From assembly GCA_963921425.1 (NCBI GenBank), contig OY992833.1, forward strand, positions 1,118,501 through 1,182,500: DNA of 64,000 nt, given 5' to 3'. This DNA is from Dryas octopetala. Its lineage: Eukaryota; Streptophyta; Magnoliopsida; Rosales; Rosaceae. Shown in pieces: positions 57,354 through 64,000 of this stretch (position 1 is the first letter of the stretch; each line of letters starts with the position of its first letter). Under the pieces are notes generated by a model that saw only the letters and a list, made by a program, of their open reading frames with translations, was not told the DNA's origin and searched no databases. Both the position numbers and the translations under genes were made by a program.

Positions 57354-58778
57354 CAACTTTTAATTGTAATATACGTTTTGAAGTGAAGGGGCTGAACAAA
57401 TTTAGCACTGACAAATCTAAACTTAGTATATAAACAATATTGGTAATTTAAATAAACAAAAACAAAATGACATTTTGTAAAGATTAGTAACAACTACAGA
57501 TAAACATGTGTCACATCAATAGCATATATACCATATGCTATATAAAACTAATAGCTAAATATGTATAAAAGCACGGGGCACGGGTTTAGTTGATAGTTAG
57601 TAGAAATACATATGGAAGTAAAATCCATATAGATTCTAAGAGGAAGCAAATAAATAACGTTAAACAACTTAAACCCAGTAAGTAATAATACGATCACCCA
57701 CATCGCACATTGATAGTTTATGATGTTATTGCAACATCTACATTGTGCATATCATCGTGGTGAGATTATTGTGCTGATAACGTGTTATGAAAGTAAAGAA
57801 AATAACATAAAAGATGGAGAGAGCATAAAAGAGAATAGAGAGAATTCAGAGTGTTTCATATTCAGTAATTGTATGCAGACCATAGCAGATAATGTGGATT
57901 GTTTGTCCTGAGTGGTGGTGTGTTTGGTGGGGATTGTCTTTGATTGTTGATGTAACTGTGTACCCTTGTGCAACTGGGGGTGGATGTTGGAATGGATGCT
58001 GAAACACCTAAAATAATAGTGATAATGTCTTAAATGTTTATATTGAATTTAGTCATAACCAGTTAAAAAGTTTTCTAGCATCCAAAAAGATAACTACTGA
58101 AAGCATGTTTTGGGTAGCCATGAATTCTGATTGCTTGATAAACATAAGTTAAGCGTTAGAAATCCAAACTGTATGCCGAAAAATCTAGAGATATAAGAAC
58201 ACCGGATGACCAAGTCTTATCCCCAGTCAACTGCCAAACACTCAAACAATCAAGACTACCAATCGACCAAGTCACAGTACCAGTCAACTGCCATTCATAA
58301 TAACAAGGCAAGACCAACAACACTTGGCATATTTGAACCTTATCAAGACATAGAACTCCTTTAAGTCTTTATATTGTGTGTGACAAAATGTATTCTAAGA
58401 ACACATAGAAAGGCACATCAAACTAGGATTTTAACAATCATACTTGAAATAGTAATGAAGGGGCATGGTTAATTTTAAATTCCTATTCAGCCCTCTCTAG
58501 GCACAATTTCAAACCCAATCTCTCACTACCAACTATCTACTTGCTAAGTTAAAATTGGAGAAAAGTCAGCATTACTTCTATTCCAAGCCAAGAATTTGCT
58601 AAACTGATGATAACAGCTGATAGTTGCTTATTGAATTTATCAAAAATTCAAAATTCACAACTGACATACATGCAAAAACTTAACCTATCAACATGATGAG
58701 CAACCCAATTACATTCAAACAAAGATGTTACCAACAAAATCATTTGTGATTTCTGTAAATATGATTAAAATCATTTAC
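57354..58778. other. Region without a gene; possible LTR-element remnant
   Basis: GTGCTGATAACGTGTTATGA (57770-57790) is the inverse of TCATAACACGTTATCAGCAC, a phrase seen at the LTR/primer-site boundary of some plant Copia elements. This hints at a minus-strand LTR to its right. I could not find the LTR partner or coding parts. Sequence to 58778 may include an intron or 3' remains of the ABCE relic, but no further exon was recognised. Confidence 0.35.
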
Positions 58779-59313
58779 CTATCCAAGGCATATACATAAT
58801 GCAAGCCTCTGCAACTCTCCACAAGAGAGTTTCAAAAGTTCTTTATCTAGTAATTTCTCTATAAGAGGAGGCTTCATCACATTCGACTCAAACTGGCCGG
58901 GGATTATCATATGAATCACGAATTTTTGCATGAAGAAAATGTCTGACAGTTGATTCTACTTTTGGAGTAAAAGCATTTTGAGGATTGTAAGAAACACAAA
59001 ACTTAGGTATCTCCACATCAGAATCAGGTTTCATTCAATCGACCAGCCTACAATTCAAAGAATATGATTACTAAAAATCTCCAGATGTAAGTGAAAATAC
59101 AACTGAACAAATGAAAATGAAATTAAAGAGTACCAGCATATGGATAAATCTTGTCTTCCCTGTTCCATTCTCACCCAGCAGCACAATAATATGAGAATCG
59201 GTAAATTCACCCTTCTTCACACAGAGCTTGAACTTTCCCACAGTTAAAGTCACTGCTGGGTATTCATATTGTGAATATGTCTCAGTTTCCTCAGCACTTT
59301 TCTGTGGAGTCTC
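58779..59313 (-). pseudogene. ABCE (RNase L inhibitor-like) ATPase pseudogene, two exons
   Basis: ABCE proteins are twin-ATPase ribosome-recycling factors. On the minus strand, exon A (59313-59134) reads ETPQKSAEETETYSQY, then KKGEFTDSHIIVLLGENGTG with a Walker A GENGTGKT, and ends at a GT donor after FIHML. Exon B (59047-58779) reads DSDVEIPKFCVSYNPQ, STVRHFLHAKIRDSYDN, then VMKPPLIEKLLDKE and LSCGELQRLALCICLG. These follow the family order of the second nucleotide-binding domain. Disruptions are a frameshift at the start of exon B, a frameshift with a stop near 58900, and Cys for Gly in the LSGGE signature. The upstream side runs directly into a truncated Copia element and no later exon was found. 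Confidence 0.85.
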
Positions 59314-59315
59314 AA

Positions 59316-60353
59316 TAATATAGAAGATAATGGACTTTTGTTTCCAAGTAGAGGAGTGGGTTGCAAATTAATAAGATGGGTAGCAGCAAGAATGCAATCC
59401 CCCCAAAACTGAAGTGGTAAATGTGCCTTAAATCTAAGAGCTCGAGTTGTCTCAAGTAAATGACGATGTTTACGCTCCACAACACCATTTTGTTTAGGCG
59501 TATAAACACAACTGAGTTGATGAAGAATACCACTATCATATAAAGAATTTAAATCATGACATTTAAACTCTAAGCCATTATCGGAACGAATTATTTTAAC
59601 TGTGGTGTTAAATTGGGTTTTGACCATGTTAACAAAGTATTTAAGAAAAGTTGGTGTTTCAGATTTATAGCGCATGAGAAATGTCCAAGTACAACGACTA
59701 AAATCATCAACTATGGTCAGAAAATAATGAGCACCAGAATAAGTAGAAGTAGAAAATAGACCCCAAATGTCACAATGTATTATTTCAAAACAAGAGTTGG
59801 TAGAAATGCAACTCCAGGAAAAAGAAAGCCTGGATTGTTTGGCCAAAGGACAGACATTACAATGACTAGAAGCAAGAAAAATATCCTTATTTATTCTACA
59901 AAGAAGTTGTAGACGCGTAGAAGATAGATGACCTAAACGAAGATGCCAAAGAGACGACTGAGGAGCGGCTGGTGTAGTAGCATGTGCAACCATGATGACA
60001 TTGGGGCTATGAAAGTAGTAGAGACCACCATGTTGTCTACCCATTCCAATTGGCTTCTTCGAGGTGAGGTCCTGCATGATACAATGGTCAGGATGAAAGG
60101 TAATAGCACAATTGAGATTCTTAGTGAGAGCACTAACAGAAAGTAGATTATGCTTGAAAGATGGAACACAAAGTACACCCTGTAACTGAATACTAGGAGA
60201 TAAAGATAAATTTCCAGTTTTAGAAATAGGCACTTGGGTGTTATTTGGTAAATGAACAGGACGAAAATTAGGATTTTTAATTTCTTTGGTGAAATGGGAA
60301 TATGTAGATGTCATATGATGGGTGGCCCCTGTATCATGATCCATGGAGAAGAG
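59316..60353 (-). pseudogene. Copia protease-integrase fragment
   Basis: The frame opens at MDHDTGATHHMT (protease active-site DTGA). The pre-integrase zinc region WHLRLGHLSS...CNVCPLAKQ follows. The integrase core shows HCDIWGLF, IRSDNGLEF and NGVVERKHRHLLE, with the acidic triad visible. Translation runs through to LLGNKSPL and then into foreign (ABCE) sequence out of frame. Reverse transcriptase is missing. Confidence 0.88.
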
Positions 60354-61486
60354 CAAGAAAAATTAGAAAGGGACGTACCAGCCATGTTTGCACTAGGAGG
60401 TTCTTTACCCAAAGTGATGAGATTCATTAACTGATGATACTGCTTGGAAGTAAATTGTGGTGAAACACTTGAAGTAGAAGTAGTGAAAGGATCAGATTGC
60501 ACATTATTAGCATGAGGACGGATAACTTGATCACTACGTGGTGGATTGCGGGGAGGATAGCCATGCTTGCTATAACAACGATCTTCCGTATGGCCAAGTC
60601 TACTGCAGTAATTGCATCGAGGACGATCTTTGTGTCCCTTGAATGATGAGTTGCGCAATGTGGAAGGAGGATGAGCAACTGTTGTTGCCGCTGTCATGAA
60701 TGGATCCAAATTCGTTGTGTGTCGAACAACAGCCACAGCTGAGTGGTCAAGTCCAGATTCATTAGTTATGTGCAACAAGCGCTGATGCTCTTCTTGAAGA
60801 ACTAGGCTATAATCTTTGTTGATTGCAGGAAGAGGAACCATCAAAAGAATCTGGCTTCGAACGGCAGAAAAGGAATCATTGAGTCCCATAAGAAATTGCA
60901 TAACACGTTCTTCCTGTTGTAAAGTAATGATTGCCTTCATCGTACCACAAGAACATGCTGGAAAATCAACATAAGACATAAGCTCATCCCAAAGAGCCTT
61001 CATCTTAGTGAAATATGATGAAACAGGAAGATGGGCTTGTTGAAGCATGACTATAGCCCGGCGAATACAGAAAACCTGAGTAGTATTTCCCTGTGAAAAC
61101 CGTTCATGAAGATCTGTCCATACCTCTGCAACAGTTTCTGAATAGATGATGCTATCTCGCAAATCTTTGTTGATAGCATTCAGCAACCATGAAAGTATCA
61201 TGGTGTTACAGCGAGCCCATGATCCATGATCAGAAGAATCGACATTAGGCTCCTTGATTGTGCCATTGACAAAGCCAAGTTTGTTTTTGGCTGTGAAAGC
61301 CATCCGCATAGCTCTACTCCACGTTTGATAGTTATCACCATCAAGAAGGGAAGAAACAAGAACATTCCCTGGATTATCAGATGGGTGAAGGAAGAAAGGA
61401 TTGTTGTAGTTGTCGACACTAGGATTGGAAACACTAGGTTCGATTTTGACATTCTTAGTATCACTAGATTCGGTGTTAGGACCCAT
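60311..61486 (-). CDS. Copia gag polyprotein region, open but in a truncated element
   Basis: I place the start at MGPNTESSDTKN (ATG at 61486), because the open frame upstream of it extends into the LTR. The product has LLDGDNYQTWSRAMRMAF and NAINKDLRDSIIYSETVAEV, typical of plant Copia gag, then the knuckle CNYCSRLGHTEDRC. About 391 residues run to the stop at 60311. The protease lies in another frame immediately downstream, so a frameshift separates gag from pol. Copia elements usually carry one frame, so I regard this as damage, though a functional shift is possible. Confidence 0.85.
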   Translation of the reverse strand: MGPNTESSDTKNVKIEPSVSNPSVDNYNNPFFLHPSDNPGNVLVSSLLDGDNYQTWSRAMRMAFTAKNKLGFVNGTIKEPNVDSSDHGSWARCNTMILSWLLNAINKDLRDSIIYSETVAEVWTDLHERFSQGNTTQVFCIRRAIVMLQQAHLPVSSYFTKMKALWDELMSYVDFPACSCGTMKAIITLQQEERVMQFLMGLNDSFSAVRSQILLMVPLPAINKDYSLVLQEEHQRLLHITNESGLDHSAVAVVRHTTNLDPFMTAATTVAHPPSTLRNSSFKGHKDRPRCNYCSRLGHTEDRCYSKHGYPPRNPPRSDQVIRPHANNVQSDPFTTSTSSVSPQFTSKQYHQLMNLITLGKEPPSANMAGTSLSNFSCSSPWIMIQGPPII

Positions 61487-61530
61487 GTTGCAGATGAAGA
61501 AAGTATAGAGTTTTAATGCTCTGATACCAT

Positions 61531-61814
61531 GTGAAAACAAGAATATTGATATGTTTCCAACTTGATAATTTCATTTACTGAATTGTGTGTATAAATAGAT
61601 ACAGGTAAAAGAGTCCAAGACTCTAACTCAACTTAGGTGATTACAGCAAAAGTGACGTAAAGGCAAATAAGAGATAAGGCTCATCAAGAATGAACTTATC
61701 TAACTTACAGATAAAACAAAGTGAATAAATCTGTACATAAGAAGATAATAGCTAGAAAATAAAAGGAATTATCTCTAGTGTTAATGCAAATTTCCGTAAG
61801 ATAGATGCAACAAC
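61531..61814 (-). repeat. LTR of the minus-strand Copia element
   Basis: On the minus strand it would begin TGTTGCATCTATC and end CTTGTTTTCACA, directly before the primer site. TTTATACAC near 61590 is a TATA-like motif. The outer boundary (61814) is chosen from the TGTT...AACA convention without a second LTR for comparison. Confidence 0.6.
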
Positions 61815-63061
61815 TTAGAGATGATGATCTGGCTGATCAGAAGCCTTGTTGGATGATGACGTGGATGTAGACTTGAGTTCTTACTGCATGAAATACAAGA
61901 TCAAAGGAGATGGACCAGTGTGGTACCAGCCAAACACGCTCCGATGATGAAGTCAATGATGTGTATTTGGAGGTGTTTGAATGAAAGTGAGGAAGAACAA
62001 GTGATGAACTTGGGAGAATAGGGAAGAATAAGGTAAAATGTTCTGGGTTTATTCTCAGCAAGTTGGGTATGTCTTTGGTAAGCCTTTCGTGAATGAAAGT
62101 TGGTGTATGTGTTTTCTTGGTGATAGATAGATCCCCGAATTTGTGCATATAAGTTGGTTTATATAGAAAAGGGAAGTTGTGAAGAGTAAGTTACCTGCAT
62201 GTGGATGAATGGTTGAGAAAGATCCACGTGTTCGGTCATGAACAGTGGCATGCACAGCGACCCACCTCCTTTACATTCAATGCTGCATTGAATGCAATGA
62301 TGGAAGATCAGGTGGAATGCCCCAATAGTCATAGCTGTGTGCTGGAATATCTCATCTGTCAGAGGATCATGTCAGGTGCACTTGAGTATGGCGGTTCGTC
62401 CCAACGTGATCTTCTCAGAATGGCGATGGGAGGCCGAGCTGATCCGAACATATGTCCTCATGTGTAGACATGAAACCCATGTGTGATCAGATCAGACATG
62501 GACAATTGAACCGAGCCGTTCCGGTAGGTAGTGATCCCTTCAAGTCGTAGTTGACTGTGACTAGAGTTTGAAAGGATGCTCGCCCAAGTCCGAGCCTAAC
62601 CGAACTGGGATTACCGAGGAAAGATGAACACTCAATCCTTTGGAAGATCCCCAGATCGGGTTGGACCGGGTGCAAGAGATTCGTCATAACGAGCCGATCT
62701 GAGCTGGCAAAGAAGGTGCCGAGCTGTATGATGATATGGAGGTCCAAGTTTGACCATTGAAAAGTCAAACTCCGAAGTTGGATCTGACCAGCCACGTGTC
62801 GATTCATGGTTGGTTGTTGGATCGGTGTGGGTTTATCCACAAACAAGAGTCCTCCAGCTTTCGATCCGAATAGACAATGATGGATTGGAAGTTGAAGAAT
62901 GATGGTCTGCGGAAAATGACATGTTTTCCCGATCCGAGCCGAACCAATACCCATATTCCGACCCGGGCAGGTCCATTTTCCCGAAGATCCGAACAAACGA
63001 CGACTTGTGTTTGGCCAAATATCTTGGGAAAATGCGAAGGGACGTTTGGTGTCTGCATGGG
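61815..63061. other. Repeat-like region, no gene seen
   Basis: No domain is recognised on either strand. GC content is higher than its surroundings from about 62400 to 63050, with recurring CCGAGC/GATCCGA-type words that look like LTR or internal sequence of an unidentified element. Several overlapping frames of 60-200 codons show no family signature. Confidence 0.4.
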
Positions 63062-64000
63062 GGAACAAAATCTTATACAATCGACTGCCTAATTACACAT
63101 CACTTCGTGTTTTTTGATGTCTTTGTTATGCTTATAATATATATTACAAACATAAATTTGATGCTCGAGCTCGTCATTGTGTTTTTCTTGGATATCCTCA
63201 TAATTAGCGTGGGCATACAGTTTATGATCTTGACACCAAATAGATTTTTGTCAGTAGAGATGTCGTCTTTCATGAGGAGACATTTCCGTTTGTGAGTCAT
63301 ACCATACCTGACAAATCCTCTGTCGTCCCAGCTCCTATTTGTGCAGAGGATTTTTTTACGTCTACTCCGACCTCTTCCTCCTCACCAGAAATGCCAGTTT
63401 GTTCTCCTCCTTTCTCACCTTTATGCTCTATTCCTGTTACAGCAGAGCCAGTCTTACCTGCAGTACCAGCTCCACCTGTTGATCTTCGTCATTCTACACT
63501 CACTATTGTGCCGCCTGTTTATCTTGCTGATTATGATTGTTCCCATGTTGTCTCTCCACCAGTGGCTATTTCGAAAGTGAATCCTACAAGTACTTCTTTT
63601 CCTCTCTCCCATTATTTATCTTATCATTGATTTAATCCTACTCACCATGCCTTCCTAGCCTCTATTACTTCTGTTACATAACCTACCTCTTTTACCCGTG
63701 CTGTTCAGCAGAGTGAATGGCGTGAGGCCATGGCTATTGAGATTCAAGCTTTGGAGTCCAATAACACTTGGACATTGACTCGACTACCCTTTGGTAAAGA
63801 AGCTATAGGCTGCAAGTGGGTATTCAAAATTAAGCTTCGTCTTGACGGTTCTATTGAGCGTTATAAGGCTCGATTGGTTGCAAAAGGATATACGCAGCGT
63901 GAGGGTCTTGATTATCATCATACCTTTGCCCCGGTTGCTAAATTGACCACAGTCTGTTGCTTACTTGCTGTTGCTAGTGCTCGTAAGTGGCCTTTGTACC
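63062..64000 (+). pseudogene. Decayed Copia pol fragment (integrase end to RT), runs off the window
   Basis: From 63062 the reading is ILYNRLPNYTSLRVF, then KFDARARHCVFLGYP and HTVYDLDTK, the end of a Copia integrase. A proline-rich linker (63292-63630) follows. From about 63710 the RT reads [40 protein letters not shown] and [20 protein letters not shown] to the window edge. In-frame stops lie near 63109, 63205, 63241, 63628 and 63679. It is too diverged from the element at 46356-50353 to be its recent copy, and lies on the opposite strand from the truncated element at 59.3-61.8 kb. Confidence 0.85.

Larger units (their letters stand above)
59316..61814 (-). mobile_element. Truncated Copia retrotransposon, minus strand
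   Basis: The element keeps one LTR (61814-61531 on the minus strand), the primer site TGGTATCAGAGC (61530-61519), gag, protease and integrase. It stops abruptly within the integrase C-terminal part at LLGNKSPL, where ABCE-derived sequence begins (about 59315-59331). RT, RNase H and the 3' LTR are absent. The loss may reflect a deletion that joined element and flanking gene relic. Confidence 0.85.

Noticed and set aside
60353-61540. Gag start at the ATG at 61540
   Set aside because: That ATG lies inside the LTR, upstream of the primer site. The Copia gag start at 61486 is more sensible.
62487-63080. Minus-strand frame of 197 codons
   Set aside because: No family signature, overlapping frames on both strands, and repeat-like base composition.
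59316-64000. 63.1-64.0 kb as the missing pol part of the truncated Copia element at 59.3-61.8 kb
   Set aside because: It is on the opposite strand, in a different state of decay and separated by unrelated sequence. A rearrangement cannot be excluded but nothing supports it directly.

Overview
The window is nuclear DNA of a flowering plant, most likely a eudicot. It is AT-rich, its genes carry many GT-AG introns, and it is dense in plant-type transposons (Copia, L1-type LINE, hAT-like, Mutator-like and PIF/Harbinger-like elements). I cannot name the species. Exon coordinates were read by eye from splice sites, reading frame and remembered family conservation, with no alignment or transcript data.

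Two genes look intact, both on the + strand. The first (4770-18367, 18 coding exons, 941 residues) is a GBA2-type non-lysosomal glucosylceramidase of family GH116. The second (28817-39001, 16 coding exons, 496 residues) is a glutathione reductase of the cytosolic/peroxisomal class, with the redox disulfide, both nucleotide-binding folds, the His-Glu pair and a C-terminal TNL tripeptide. They are unrelated in pathway and look independently transcribed.

From about 39.7 kb to the end the window is a transposon graveyard. After several foldback/MITE elements comes a chimeric pseudogene block: a lone first exon of a PP2-B-like F-box gene, an importin-5-like pseudogene present as an inverted duplication, a near-intact Copia element (46356-50353, matching 226-bp LTRs, TGGAA target duplication) inserted in the importin relic, and then, fused to the importin relic, a copy of exon 11-intron 12 of the glutathione reductase gene from 15 kb upstream, itself interrupted by a 728-bp hAT-like element. 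A decayed LINE, a large foldback element, a minus-strand ABCE (RNase L inhibitor-like) pseudogene abutting a truncated Copia element, and a second decayed Copia RT region complete the window.

The clearest structural results are non-autonomous elements whose termini and target duplications can be read exactly: three hAT-like (8 bp), two Mutator-like MITEs (9 bp), one MITE with a 10-bp flanking repeat, and a small retroposed fragment (19 bp). I found no CRISPR array, no tRNA or rRNA gene, and no convincing new multi-gene system.
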